From contig JACQAF010000268.1 of assembly GCA_016195145.1 (NCBI GenBank), positions 1 to 17,101 on the forward strand: DNA of 17,101 bases. Direction: 5' to 3'. Positions within the stretch are counted from its first letter, which is position 1. Every line of letters begins with the position of its first letter. A model generated the notes under the pieces. The model was not told the DNA's origin. It searched no databases and saw nothing but the letters and a program-made list of their open reading frames with translations. A program made the position numbers and the translations under genes. Shown here in pieces: positions 1-7,933 of the stretch. This stretch comes from Rhodospirillales bacterium (GTDB lineage Bacteria > Pseudomonadota > Alphaproteobacteria > CACIAM-22H2).

Positions 1-140
1 CATGGCGAGCCCCCGAACCGCACGACACGCGCGGTTATGTGAAACTTTACTGCGACCACGTGCTGCAGGCGGATCGCGGCGTCGATCTCGATTTCCTCGT
101 CGGTTCGTCGGGCGCGCCGGTCGGCCGCGAAAGCCATTGA
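1..140 (+). CDS. IlvD/Edd-family sugar-acid dehydratase, C-terminal end (partial)
   Basis: Only the last 45 codons are present, read in the frame starting at base 3 and ending with TGA at 138-140. The visible tail contains GYVKLYCDHVLQADRG, then DLDFLVGSSGAPVGRESH at the very C-terminus. This is the characteristic end of the dihydroxy-acid / aldonic-acid dehydratase family (IlvD/Edd), whose sugar-acid members end in a similar DFDFL...GAPV.R.SH sequence (from memory of the family). Such enzymes are cytoplasmic iron-sulfur dehydratases that turn aldonates into 2-keto-3-deoxy acids. The catalytic and cluster-binding residues are off the window, so substrate cannot be judged. The next gene starts 5 bases after the stop, implying co-transcription. 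The sugar importer and DenD downstream favour a sugar-acid substrate over branched-chain amino-acid synthesis (inference). Confidence 0.7.
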   Translation, partial: WRAPEPHDTRGYVKLYCDHVLQADRGVDLDFLVGSSGAPVGRESH

Positions 141-145
141 ACGCG

Positions 146-1333
146 ATGAACGAATTGCCGCGCCTGCCCGCCCGCCTGCGGCCGATCGTCGAGAGCCTTA
201 AAGGTTCGCGCATTCGCGCCGTGTCCGATTCGGCCTTCGACCGGCCGGGCGTGATTCCGCTGTGGTTCGGGGAATCCGACCGCGCTACGCCGGCCTTCAT
301 CTGCGAGGCGGCGAACCGCGCGCTGACGGCCGGCAAGACGTTCTATACGCCCAATCGCGGCATTCCGGCCTTGCGCGAAACGGTCGCGGCGTATGTCAGC
401 CGGCTGCGCGGACAGACATTCGGCGTCGAGCGGGTCACGATTACGGCCTCGGGCGTCAACGCCATCATGCTGGTGATGCAAAGCCTGGTCGATGCCGGCG
501 ACAATGTGGTGATCATTACCCCGTTATGGCCGAACTGCGCCGATGCGATCACGGTTCTCGGCGGGGAGGCGCGCCGGGTGCCGCTCATCCCCGGCGACGC
601 TGGCTGGCGGCTCGATCTCGACCGCCTGTTCGACGCGTGCGACGCGCGGACCCGCGCCATCTTCCTCAATTCGCCCGGCAACCCGACCGGCTGGGTGGCG
701 ACGCCCGACGATCTCGCCGCCGTGCTCGCGTTTTGTCGCCAGCGCGGCATCTGGGCGATCGGCGACGAAGTGTATGAGCGCATTGTCTACGCGCCCGATG
801 CGCGCGGACGCCGGGTATCGCCATCGTTCCTTGATATCGCCAAGCCCGACGATCCAGTGATCTCGGTCAACAGCTTCTCGAAATCGTGGTGCATGACCGG
901 CTGGCGGCTTGGCTGGATCGTCGCCCCGGCCGCGTATGGCGAAACGCTCGGCAAGATCAACGAATTCAATATTTCGGGGGCGACCACGTTCGTCCAGGAG
1001 GCGGGCGTCACGGCGATTCGCGATGGCGAGCCGTTCATCGACGAGATCGTCGCGCAGTATGCGCGCGCTCGCGATCTCGTTGCCCAACGGCTGGGCGGCA
1101 TGCGGCGGGTACGCCTGGCGCGGCCCGAGGCGGCGCTCTACGCTTTCTTTCAGGTCGACGGGATGGCCGACAGCCTCGCTTACGCCAAGGAAATCCTCGC
1201 CAAATGCGGCGTCGGCCTCGCGCCCGGCATCGCTTTCGGGCCCGAGGGCGAAGGCTGGTTGCGCCTGTGTTTCGCCACCGGTCCGCAACGCCTGTCGCAA
1301 GCGCTCGACCGGCTCGAGCCGCTTCTTTCATAA
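146..1333 (+). CDS. PLP-dependent class I/II aminotransferase
   Basis: 395 residues, the usual length for a fold-type I aspartate-aminotransferase-like enzyme. Cofactor residues are in place: Asn175 and Asn179 in NSPGNPTGW, Asp207 in GDEVYER (pyridine-nitrogen contact), the Schiff-base lysine Lys246 in SFSKSWCMTGWR, and a substrate-carboxylate arginine near the C-terminus (Arg373 in WLRLCFA). I chose ATG 146 because it follows the dehydratase stop by 5 bases and precedes the typical N-terminal LPARL...; the open frame back to base 2 overlaps that dehydratase and is not credible. There is no good Shine-Dalgarno, consistent with translational coupling. It should move an amino group between an amino acid and a 2-oxo acid in the cytoplasm; the substrate is not predictable. 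An aminotransferase between a sugar-acid dehydratase and a sugar importer is unusual and may act on a 2-oxo acid of this pathway (inference). Confidence 0.9.
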   Translation: MNELPRLPARLRPIVESLKGSRIRAVSDSAFDRPGVIPLWFGESDRATPAFICEAANRALTAGKTFYTPNRGIPALRETVAAYVSRLRGQTFGVERVTITASGVNAIMLVMQSLVDAGDNVVIITPLWPNCADAITVLGGEARRVPLIPGDAGWRLDLDRLFDACDARTRAIFLNSPGNPTGWVATPDDLAAVLAFCRQRGIWAIGDEVYERIVYAPDARGRRVSPSFLDIAKPDDPVISVNSFSKSWCMTGWRLGWIVAPAAYGETLGKINEFNISGATTFVQEAGVTAIRDGEPFIDEIVAQYARARDLVAQRLGGMRRVRLARPEAALYAFFQVDGMADSLAYAKEILAKCGVGLAPGIAFGPEGEGWLRLCFATGPQRLSQALDRLEPLLS

Positions 1334-1505
1334 ACGCGAGGCGTGGTCATTCCCAGCAACCATTGCGTGCGTTATTTGCCGACGTTTGAAGCGACTCACC
1401 TTAGTCCTTGCCCCATCGCCGTAAACAGGGTTGAATTGATGTTAATCTAGCGCCAGCAAGAGCGATAACTGACCGCATCAGCGGCAGTCGGGAGACGTCC
1501 TACGC

Positions 1506-2585
1506 ATGGCATCGGTGGTTATCCGCGACGTAGAAAAAGCGTTTGGCAGCACCAAGGTTATTCACGGCATCGGCATCGACATCGCCGATGGCGAGTTTGT
1601 CGTGCTGGTTGGGCCGTCGGGCTGCGGCAAATCGACCCTATTGCGGATGATCGCGGGGCTCGAGCAGATCACCGGCGGCACGATTTCGATCGGCGAACGG
1701 GTGGTCAACGACATCCGCCCCAAGGACCGCGACGTGGCGATGGTTTTTCAGAACTACGCCCTTTATCCGCATATGACGGTCTACGACAATATGGGCTTCA
1801 GTCTGAAGCTCCGGCGCGCCGACAAGGCCGTGGTCGACGAGCGCGTCAAGAAGGCGGCGGATATCCTCAATCTTTCCACGCTTCTGCACCGCTATCCGCG
1901 CCAGCTTTCCGGCGGCCAGCGCCAGCGCGTCGCGATGGGCCGGGCGATCGTGCGCGACCCGCAGGTTTTCTTGTTTGACGAGCCGTTATCCAATCTCGAC
2001 GCCAAATTGCGCGTCGCCATGCGGACCGAAATCAAGGCGCTTCATCAACGCCTGAAGACGACGACCGTCTACGTCACCCACGATCAGATCGAGGCGATGA
2101 CCATGGCGGACCGTATCGTGGTCATGCATGACGGCATCGTCGAGCAGATCGGCACGCCGCTCGATCTCTACGACCGTCCGGCCAATCTGTTCGTCGCCGG
2201 GTTCATCGGTTCGCCGGCGATGAACTTCATTCGCGGCCGGTTGCGGCGTAACGGGACCGGCGCGCTTATCGAGGCGAATGGCGGCACGCGCTTGACGCTC
2301 CCCAACGAGGTTCCTGGCGTCGACGGCCAGGAGGTGGTCTTCGGCATCCGGCCCGAGCATCTGGAGTTGGACGACGGCGACGCTAACGGCGCGGGCCTGC
2401 GCGCCGAAATTCTGGTCGTCGAGCCGACTGGCGCGGAACTGCAAATCGTCGCCGAAGCGGCGGGCGAACAACTGACCGCGGTTTTCACCGAACGCCATCC
2501 TTTTGCGCCCGGCGAGCCAGTGACGCTGTGTCCGCGACCGGACGCCATTCATTTGTTCGACGCTGAAACGGGGGACCATTTGTAG
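1506..2585 (+). CDS. ABC importer ATP-binding protein, UgpC/MalK type
   Basis: 359 residues, the normal length for carbohydrate-importer ATPases with a C-terminal regulatory domain. Walker A is GPSGCGKST (36-44), the Q-loop glutamine is Gln82 in FQNYALYPH, the signature is LSGGQ (134-138) followed by RQRVAMGRA, Walker B is VFLFDE (154-159), the D-loop is SNLD (162-165) and the switch histidine is His192. After about residue 235 (GSPAMNF) comes the TOBE/OB region, with the FGIRPEHL segment typical of UgpC, MalK and MsmK. It powers sugar or polyol uptake at the inner membrane as a dimer. ATG 1506 follows GGGAG at 1490-1494; a small imperfect hairpin (1469-1487) lies just upstream. It is the first gene of the importer set, which is ATPase-first, then binding protein and two permeases. 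Confidence 0.95.
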   Translation: MASVVIRDVEKAFGSTKVIHGIGIDIADGEFVVLVGPSGCGKSTLLRMIAGLEQITGGTISIGERVVNDIRPKDRDVAMVFQNYALYPHMTVYDNMGFSLKLRRADKAVVDERVKKAADILNLSTLLHRYPRQLSGGQRQRVAMGRAIVRDPQVFLFDEPLSNLDAKLRVAMRTEIKALHQRLKTTTVYVTHDQIEAMTMADRIVVMHDGIVEQIGTPLDLYDRPANLFVAGFIGSPAMNFIRGRLRRNGTGALIEANGGTRLTLPNEVPGVDGQEVVFGIRPEHLELDDGDANGAGLRAEILVVEPTGAELQIVAEAAGEQLTAVFTERHPFAPGEPVTLCPRPDAIHLFDAETGDHL

Positions 2586-2619
2586 ACGAACGGTGAAGAG
2601 CGGGAACCCAATAACCAAC

Positions 2620-2626
2620 GGAGGAA
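2620..2626 (+). promoter_or_regulatory. Strong Shine-Dalgarno for the ABC binding protein
   Basis: GGAGGAA lies 5 bases before ATG 2632. It decides this start over the in-frame start at 2593 and suits a highly expressed binding protein. Confidence 0.75.
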
Positions 2627-2631
2627 ATCCC

Positions 2632-3963
2632 ATGAGCAGGTTTACCAGACGCGATGCTCTTATAATCGGCGCCGGCGTTGCCGCCGGCGCGGCAGTCGGC
2701 GCCGGTGGCGGTCTCGGCGCGGCCCAGGCGCAGGCGACGCCAGAACTGAAGCTGACGCCAGAAAAGGGGGCCGTTCTCCGGGTTCTTCGTCCGGCAAAAT
2801 TCGTTCAGGGCGACGAAACCTTGTTTCTTGAGAACACCGAAAAATACGTCAAACAGACCGGAGTCAAGGTCACGGTCGACAGCGTCGGGTTCGAGGATTT
2901 GCGCCCGAAGGCGGCGGTGGCCGCCAATGTCGGCAAGGGCCCGGACATCGTTTATGGCTGGTACGACGACGCCCATCAATATCCCGACAAGCTCGTCGAC
3001 GTCACCGACGTCGCCGAATATCTCGGCAAGAAATACGGCGGCTGGTATCCGATCGCCGAGAAATTCGGCAAACGCGGCAATCGCTGGGTCTGCCTGCCGC
3101 TCGGCGCGGCCGGCGCGAAGATGGTCTATCGCATTTCATGGGCGAAGGACGCCGGTTTCGACGGCGTACCGGGAGACATGGCGGGGTTCTTGAAGCTCTG
3201 CCAAGGATTGAAGGCGAAGGGCTATCCGCCGGGTTTCGCGCTTGGCAATGCGGTCGGCGACGGCAATACGTGGTGCCACTGGGTGGTGTGGGCGTTCGGC
3301 GGAAAAATGGTCAACGAAAAAGACCAGGTTGTCATCAACAGCCCCGAGACGGTCGCCGCGCTCGAATACGCAAAACAGCTCTATGAGACGTTTATTCCGG
3401 GCACGCTGTCATGGCTCGACCCCAGCAACAACAAGGCATTTCTCGACGGCCAGATCAGCCTGACCAATAACGGCATCTCGATCTATTACGCGGCGAAGAA
3501 CTCGTCCGACCCGACGATCAAGGCGCTGGCGGCGGATATCGGGCACGGCAATTTCCCGGTCGGGCCGGTCGGCAAGCCGACCGAACTGCATCTTACCGTG
3601 CCGGCGATGGTGTTCAAATATTCGAAATACAAGAACGCGGCCAAGGATTATGTCCGCTTCATGTTCGAGCGGGAGCAATACGTTCCGTGGCAGCAGGCGT
3701 CGATCGGATATTGGAGCCAGCCGTTGCGCGCATACGAGCAGAGCCCAATCTGGACCGATGATCCCAAACATACGCCGTATCGCGACATCATGAAAAACAT
3801 GCTGTGGCCGAGCTATGCCGGATCGTTGGGTTATGCATCGGCGGCTACGCTCGCCGACTACATCATGGTCAACATGGTGGCGGTGGCCTGCTCCGGTACG
3901 AAGACGCCCAAGGAAGCCGCGACCGAGGCGCAGCGACGCGCGGAACGCTACTACAAGGTCTAG
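2632..3963 (+). CDS. ABC extracellular solute-binding protein (family 1), probable Tat substrate
   Basis: 443 residues from ATG 2632, which has an excellent Shine-Dalgarno. The N-terminus has a twin-arginine pair (TRRDALIIGAG, Arg6-Arg7), a long Ala/Gly-rich weakly hydrophobic stretch and an AQAQA end, so Tat export with cleavage near residue 35 is likely. The mature part has the family 1 sugar-binding layout (UgpB/MalE-like), including VGFEDLRPKAAVAANVGKGPDIVYGW near residues 82-107. The C-terminal region has VRFMFEREQYVPWQQASIG, typical of the hinge-helix end of these proteins. It captures the solute in the periplasm for the two permeases downstream. The ligand cannot be read from sequence; linkage to DenD and an IlvD-type dehydratase suggests a sugar, polyol or sugar acid (inference). 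The next gene is 100 bases away, across a strong hairpin. Confidence 0.93.
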   Translation: MSRFTRRDALIIGAGVAAGAAVGAGGGLGAAQAQATPELKLTPEKGAVLRVLRPAKFVQGDETLFLENTEKYVKQTGVKVTVDSVGFEDLRPKAAVAANVGKGPDIVYGWYDDAHQYPDKLVDVTDVAEYLGKKYGGWYPIAEKFGKRGNRWVCLPLGAAGAKMVYRISWAKDAGFDGVPGDMAGFLKLCQGLKAKGYPPGFALGNAVGDGNTWCHWVVWAFGGKMVNEKDQVVINSPETVAALEYAKQLYETFIPGTLSWLDPSNNKAFLDGQISLTNNGISIYYAAKNSSDPTIKALAADIGHGNFPVGPVGKPTELHLTVPAMVFKYSKYKNAAKDYVRFMFEREQYVPWQQASIGYWSQPLRAYEQSPIWTDDPKHTPYRDIMKNMLWPSYAGSLGYASAATLADYIMVNMVAVACSGTKTPKEAATEAQRRAERYYKV

Positions 3964-3985
3964 CATCGGGGGGTACAAGGGGAGC

Positions 3986-4014
3986 GGGCGTGTCACGGAT
4001 TCCGTGGCACGCCC
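3986..4014 (+). promoter_or_regulatory. Intercistronic hairpin between ABC binding-protein and permease genes
   Basis: GGGCGTGTCACGG (3986-3998), loop ATT, then CCGTGGCACGCCC (4002-4014) pair over 13 positions with a single G-U wobble. It starts 22 bases after the binding-protein stop and is not followed by a U tract, so it is not a classical terminator. It probably protects the upstream mRNA end or partly attenuates transcription, giving more binding protein than permease, as known for other binding-protein operons (role inferred). Confidence 0.7.
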
Positions 4015-4063
4015 CGTTCCCATCTTGCGGCGGCAACGGCGGTATCGCGTAAGGTTGTGCGGC

Positions 4064-5011
4064 ATGGCGACGGTTGTGCGAGAAGCGGCAATAGAACGGC
4101 GGGAGAGCCGCCTGGCGCGGATTTTCGACCACCCGACGGTGCTGTCCGTCATTTTCATGCTGCCGGCGGGCCTGCTGTTGACGCTGTTCCTCACCTATCC
4201 GCTAGGGCTCGGGATCTGGCTCGGCTTCACCGATACGAGAATCGGCCGGCCGGGCGCGTTTATCGGCCTCGAAAACTATATCTCGCTATTCGGCGACGGC
4301 GTATTCCTGCTGTCGGTGTTCAACACGCTGCTCTATACGACCGTGGCGACGGTATTCAAGTTCGCCATCGGCCTGTGGCTCGCGCTCTTGCTCAATAATC
4401 GTCTGCCGTTCAAGGCGTTCCTGCGCGCCATCGTGCTGTTGCCGTTCATTATCCCGACGGTACTGTCGGCGATCGCCTTCTGGTGGATGTACGACACGCA
4501 ATTCTCGATCATCAGCTTTGCGCTGGTCGAGTTTGGCCTGATCGACGAGTTCATCGACTTCCTCGGCCAACCGAACGCGGCGCGCGCCTCGGTGATCGCG
4601 GCCAATGTCTGGCGGGGCATCCCCTTCGTCGCGATATGCCTGTTGGCTGGCTTGCAGACCATTTCGCCGTCGCTCTACGAGGCGGCGGCGCTCGACGGCG
4701 CTTCGGCCTGGCAACGTTTCCGGCATATCACCGTACCGACGCTGATGCCGATTCTGTCGATCGTCCTGACCTTCTCGGTCCTGTTTACTTTCACCGATTT
4801 CCAGCTGATCTACGCCATCACCCGTGGCGGCCCGATCAACGCCACGCATCTGATGGCGACGCTCGCCTTCCAGCGGGCGATTCCGGGCGGGCAGCTCGGC
4901 GAGGGGGCGGCGATTGCAACGGCGATGATCCCATTCCTCGTCGCTGCAACGTTGCTCAGCTATTACGGATTGCAGCGCCGCAAGTGGCAACAGGGCGGAA
5001 AAGATGACTAA
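4064..5011 (+). CDS. ABC importer permease 1 (UgpA/MalF type)
   Basis: 315 residues with about six membrane segments, the first near residues 25-50. The inner-membrane permease signature (EAA loop that docks on the ATPase) is EAAALDGASAWQRFRHITVP at 206-225. The TRGGPINATHLMATLAFQ segment is typical of the sugar-importer MalF/UgpA/LacF group. ATG 4064 was chosen because it begins a short basic cytoplasmic leader right before the first membrane helix; the open frame to 3815 runs into the preceding gene and across the hairpin. The ribosome site is weak (AAGG at 4051-4054), in contrast to the binding-protein gene. Its end overlaps the second permease by 8 bases. Confidence 0.93.
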   Translation: MATVVREAAIERRESRLARIFDHPTVLSVIFMLPAGLLLTLFLTYPLGLGIWLGFTDTRIGRPGAFIGLENYISLFGDGVFLLSVFNTLLYTTVATVFKFAIGLWLALLLNNRLPFKAFLRAIVLLPFIIPTVLSAIAFWWMYDTQFSIISFALVEFGLIDEFIDFLGQPNAARASVIAANVWRGIPFVAICLLAGLQTISPSLYEAAALDGASAWQRFRHITVPTLMPILSIVLTFSVLFTFTDFQLIYAITRGGPINATHLMATLAFQRAIPGGQLGEGAAIATAMIPFLVAATLLSYYGLQRRKWQQGGKDD

Positions 5012-5903
5012 ACCCTCGATCCTCGCGCTCGCCGCGCCGGCCATCGATTCGCAAGGCATGGGATACCTCGTCACCCTGCCGCGGCGGGTGGTGACTGTTT
5101 ACATCCCGCTGGCGGTCATCGTGTTCGTGCTGCTGTTTCCGTTCTACTGGATGGCGGTGACGACGTTCAAACCGAACGACGAAATCTACAATTTCAAGGA
5201 CCATAATCCGTTCTGGGTCTCCTCGCCGACCTTGGCCAATATCGAGAAGCTGCTGTTCAACACCGATTATCCGGCGTGGTTGTTCAACACCATGCTGGTC
5301 GCCACGGTCGCTACGTTCATCTCGATCGTCGCCAGCGTGCTCGCTGCCTACGCCATCCAACGTTTGCGCTTTCGCGGCGCGCAGATGATCGGGCTCGCCA
5401 TCTTCCTGGCCTATCTCGTGCCGCCCTCGATCCTGTTTATTCCGCTGGCCACCATCGTCTATGGCTTCGATCTTTACGATTCGAATCTGGCGTTGATCCT
5501 GACCTACCCGACGTTCCTCATTCCGTTCTGCACCTGGCTGATGATGGGGTATTTCAAGTCGATCCCTTACGAGCTGGAGGAATGCGCATTGATCGACGGG
5601 GCGACACGTATCCAGATTTTGTGGAAGATCACCCTGCCGCTTTCCGTGCCCGGCCTGATCTCGGCCGGCATTTTCGCCTTCACCCTGTCGTGGAACGAGT
5701 TCATATATGCGCTAACCTTCATCTCGTCATCGGAACAGAAAACCGTGCCCGTGGGGGTCTTAACCCAGCTGGTCGAGGGCGATGTTTACCATTGGGGATC
5801 GCTGATGGCGGGGGCGTTGTTGGGTTCGCTGCCGGTGGCGATTCTGTATTCGTTTTTCGTCGAACATTACGTCTCCAGTCTGACCGGCGCGGTGAAGGAA
5901 TAA
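5004..5903 (+). CDS. ABC importer permease 2 (UgpE/MalG type)
   Basis: 299 residues, about six membrane segments, with the first (YIPLAVIVFVLLFPFYWM) near 33-50 followed by AVTTFKPNDE, typical of MalG/UgpE permeases. The EAA loop is LEECALIDGATRIQILWKIT at 191-210. ATG 5004 overlaps the stop of permease 1 (5009-5011) by 8 bases, so the two are translationally coupled, and GGAAAAG just upstream can serve as ribosome site. Together they form the heterodimeric channel for the ATPase encoded at 1506-2585. The SWNEFIYALTF motif near residue 229 is conserved in this family. It is followed after 36 bases by the DenD-like gene. Confidence 0.94.
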   Translation: MTKPSILALAAPAIDSQGMGYLVTLPRRVVTVYIPLAVIVFVLLFPFYWMAVTTFKPNDEIYNFKDHNPFWVSSPTLANIEKLLFNTDYPAWLFNTMLVATVATFISIVASVLAAYAIQRLRFRGAQMIGLAIFLAYLVPPSILFIPLATIVYGFDLYDSNLALILTYPTFLIPFCTWLMMGYFKSIPYELEECALIDGATRIQILWKITLPLSVPGLISAGIFAFTLSWNEFIYALTFISSSEQKTVPVGVLTQLVEGDVYHWGSLMAGALLGSLPVAILYSFFVEHYVSSLTGAVKE

Positions 5904-5939
5904 TTTGATGTTGCCGGCACGAACGCCAGGATAAGCGGA

Positions 5940-6929
5940 ATGCAAATTGTCATTACTGGCGGCGCTGGAATGCTGGGCAAGAAACTTGCCCGCGAAATCC
6001 TCAAGCGCGGCGCGCTGACCGGGGCTGGCGGAACGCCGGTCCCGGTCGACCGGATCGTTCTTTTCGACAATATCGAAGCGCCGGACATTCCGCGCGATCC
6101 GCGCGTCAGCTTCATCGCCGGCGAGATATTCGATGCCGCGCTGGTCCGGCGGGTCATCGCCGGCGATACGGGAAGCGTTTTTCATCTGGCGGCGATGGTC
6201 AGCGCGGGAGCCGAGCGCGATTTCGATCTCGGCTACCGGGTCAATCTCGACGGCACGCGCGCCGTCCTCGAAGCGGCGCGGGCGCTGGCCCGCCCGCCGT
6301 GCGTCGTCTTCGCTTCGTCGCTCGCGGTCTATGGCGGCGCCGACATGCCCGAGACGATCGAGGATGGGCAGGCGCCGATGCCGCAAACCTCCTATGGCGC
6401 TCACAAGACGATGGGCGAGTTGATGGTCAGCGACTATACCCGTAAGGGGTTCATCGACGGCCGCAGCCTGCGCCTGCCGACCATTGTCGTACGCCCCGGC
6501 AAGCCTAATCTTGCCGCCTCGACTTTCGCCTCGTCGATCATCCGCGAGCCCTTGGCGGGCCGGGAAGTCGTCTGTCCCGTGCGCCCCGACAGCGTGATGC
6601 CGCTCCTCTCGCCGCGACGCGCGACGGCGGCCTTTCTGCATGCGCACGATTTGCCGGCGGCGGCATGGGGCTGGAACCGGTCGTTGATGCTGCCGTCCCA
6701 TGACATATCGGTCGGCGAAATGGCGGAGGCCCTGCGCCGCCTCGCTGGCGAGGACGCATACCGGCTGATCGCATGGCGGCCGGATCCGGCGATTGAGAAG
6801 ATCGTCAATGGTTGGCCTCGGCGGCTTGACGCTCGGCGCGCGTGCGCCATGGGCTTTACCGCCGATTCCTCGATGGATGAAATCGTCGCGATTTATATCG
6901 AGGACGACATGAAACCGGTCGAGGGCTAA
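5940..6929 (+). CDS. denD: D-erythronate dehydrogenase-like NAD-dependent epimerase/dehydratase-family enzyme
   Basis: 329 residues of extended-SDR fold. The dinucleotide motif is GGAGMLG (7-13), followed by Asp43 in LFDN after the second strand. The catalytic set is Ser126/127 in FASSLAVYGG and Tyr152-x3-Lys156 in SYGAHKTMGEL. The stretch GRSLRLPTIVVRPGKPN, then AASTFASSIIREPLAG and PDSVMPLLSPRRA, matches what I remember of the DenD group, which oxidises D-erythronate at C2 to the 2-oxo acid with NAD. I cannot align it here, so a related tetronate or aldonate substrate is possible. It lies 36 bases after the ABC permease in the same direction, which supports oxidation of the imported solute. 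Its stop overlaps the end of the convergent mlaA-like gene by 4 bases (CTAA, 6926-6929), leaving no room for a terminator. Confidence 0.78.
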   Translation: MQIVITGGAGMLGKKLAREILKRGALTGAGGTPVPVDRIVLFDNIEAPDIPRDPRVSFIAGEIFDAALVRRVIAGDTGSVFHLAAMVSAGAERDFDLGYRVNLDGTRAVLEAARALARPPCVVFASSLAVYGGADMPETIEDGQAPMPQTSYGAHKTMGELMVSDYTRKGFIDGRSLRLPTIVVRPGKPNLAASTFASSIIREPLAGREVVCPVRPDSVMPLLSPRRATAAFLHAHDLPAAAWGWNRSLMLPSHDISVGEMAEALRRLAGEDAYRLIAWRPDPAIEKIVNGWPRRLDARRACAMGFTADSSMDEIVAIYIEDDMKPVEG

Positions 6930-7762
6930 CGCGTCGGTACAACGTCGAAGGTCCAGCGGCGGGGCGGCGCGCCGCTGCGGGCGGCGATCTGCGTCTTGTA
7001 TTGCTCGCACCGCGCAGCGCGGTTGGCGAGATAGAGCTGGCGCAACTCCTCGTAATCGGCGCTGTCGAGATTGACGGATTGAAGATCCATTTGGCGGAAA
7101 GCGAAGCCCTCGGCGGCGAGCTCGGGTATCTGCAGCAGGAGAACGCCGCCAAGGCCGATCAGCGGGCCTAGGACGAGATAGGTTCCTCCTAGCACGACGA
7201 GATTGGTTGCAACCACGTCCATGAGGGCGTCGCGCGTCGTGCGCGGCCCGATGAACGGAATGACGACATAGGGGCCTTCGCCAACGCCGCGCGCGCAGAC
7301 GGCAAGCCCCCAGTCGAGATGCTGGGGCTGCAGGCCGAGTTTCTCCGCGACGTCGAACAACCCGACGACGCCAAGCGTGGTGTTGACGGCGAAGCGCTTT
7401 CCGGCATGGAGCGCCGTCTGCCCATCGCCGGCGGTCAATCCGGCGATAATCGTCACGGGCTCGCTGATGAAATTCTCGAACAGGTTCGCCGTCGCTTCGC
7501 TGATTCTGGGCGGCAGCGAAGCCGCCTCCGCCCAGTCCGACGGCCCGCCGACCGTGTCGACCGCCCAGCGATTGAACTCAAAAATCCGGCGGTTGAACCG
7601 TTCGAGGAGCGAAGGGGCCGCGATTACGCCGTTGGCAGCGGCAGCGGACGGGCGATCGGAGAGGGCAGGGCCGGAAGCGGGTGGCGTATCGGCGGCGGCG
7701 AGGGAGATACCCCCGGCGACAAGAGCAACAAAGACCAGCGCAGCGCCACGCATCGCATCCAT
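6926..7762 (-). CDS. mlaA: MlaA/VacJ-family outer-membrane lipid-asymmetry protein lacking a lipobox
   Basis: 278 residues from ATG 7762 (275 if ATG 7753 is used). Family hallmarks are LLERFNRRIFEFNRW (52-66), LFENFISEP (94-102), KRFAVNTTLGVVGLFDVAEK (122-141), LDWGLAVCARGVGEGPYVVI (149-168) and PFIGPRTTRDAL (169-180). MlaA removes surface-exposed phospholipid from the outer membrane and hands it to MlaC. It is normally a lipoprotein with a cysteine right after the signal peptide. Here the N-terminus (RGAALVFVALVAGGISLAAADTP) looks like an ordinary signal peptide ending in AAA with no cysteine. The only cysteines are far downstream (Cys156, Cys252). No mlaCDEF genes are nearby. A TGCTATAAC extended -10-like element sits at 7780-7772 on the minus strand, but it would leave almost no leader, so I do not rely on it. 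Confidence 0.88.
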   Translation of the reverse strand: MDAMRGAALVFVALVAGGISLAAADTPPASGPALSDRPSAAAANGVIAAPSLLERFNRRIFEFNRWAVDTVGGPSDWAEAASLPPRISEATANLFENFISEPVTIIAGLTAGDGQTALHAGKRFAVNTTLGVVGLFDVAEKLGLQPQHLDWGLAVCARGVGEGPYVVIPFIGPRTTRDALMDVVATNLVVLGGTYLVLGPLIGLGGVLLLQIPELAAEGFAFRQMDLQSVNLDSADYEELRQLYLANRAARCEQYKTQIAARSGAPPRRWTFDVVPTR

Positions 7763-7881
7763 TTCCAGATCGTTATAGCAGACGATAGCGGAGATGCGCG
7801 GCCGGTGCCATGATTTCCGGCGGAGCGCCGTTGCCGGGGTCGCAGCGCGGCCGGGGGCTTGGAGCTGTAACTGCCCGGCGA

Positions 7882-7911
7882 TTGGCAGTAGACTGATTAT
7901 GCAGGGATAAA
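7882..7911 (+). promoter_or_regulatory. Possible sigma70-type promoter for the TRAP operon
   Basis: TTGGCA (7882-7887) and GATAAA (7906-7911) are separated by 18 bases in the divergent mlaA/dctP spacer. Transcription would begin near 7918, just before the GGGGAGA ribosome site at 7921-7927. Matches are partial and alphaproteobacterial promoters are variable. Confidence 0.3.
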
Positions 7912-7933
7912 AACGACCATGGGGAGAAACGCC

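Noticed and set aside
2..145. N-terminal extension of the aminotransferase to the ATG at base 2
   Set aside because: This stretch reads in another frame as the conserved C-terminus of an IlvD/Edd-type dehydratase, and the aminotransferase fold begins after ATG 146.
524..1300. Long open frames antisense or out of frame to the aminotransferase and most other genes
   Set aside because: They are low-complexity Arg/Ala-rich translations typical of shadow frames in GC-rich DNA, and the opposite frames encode well-recognised protein families.
1408..1436. TTGCCC - 17 bases - TTGAAT as promoter of the ABC importer
   Set aside because: Both elements match only four of six consensus bases in a 172-base spacer; too weak to list as a feature.
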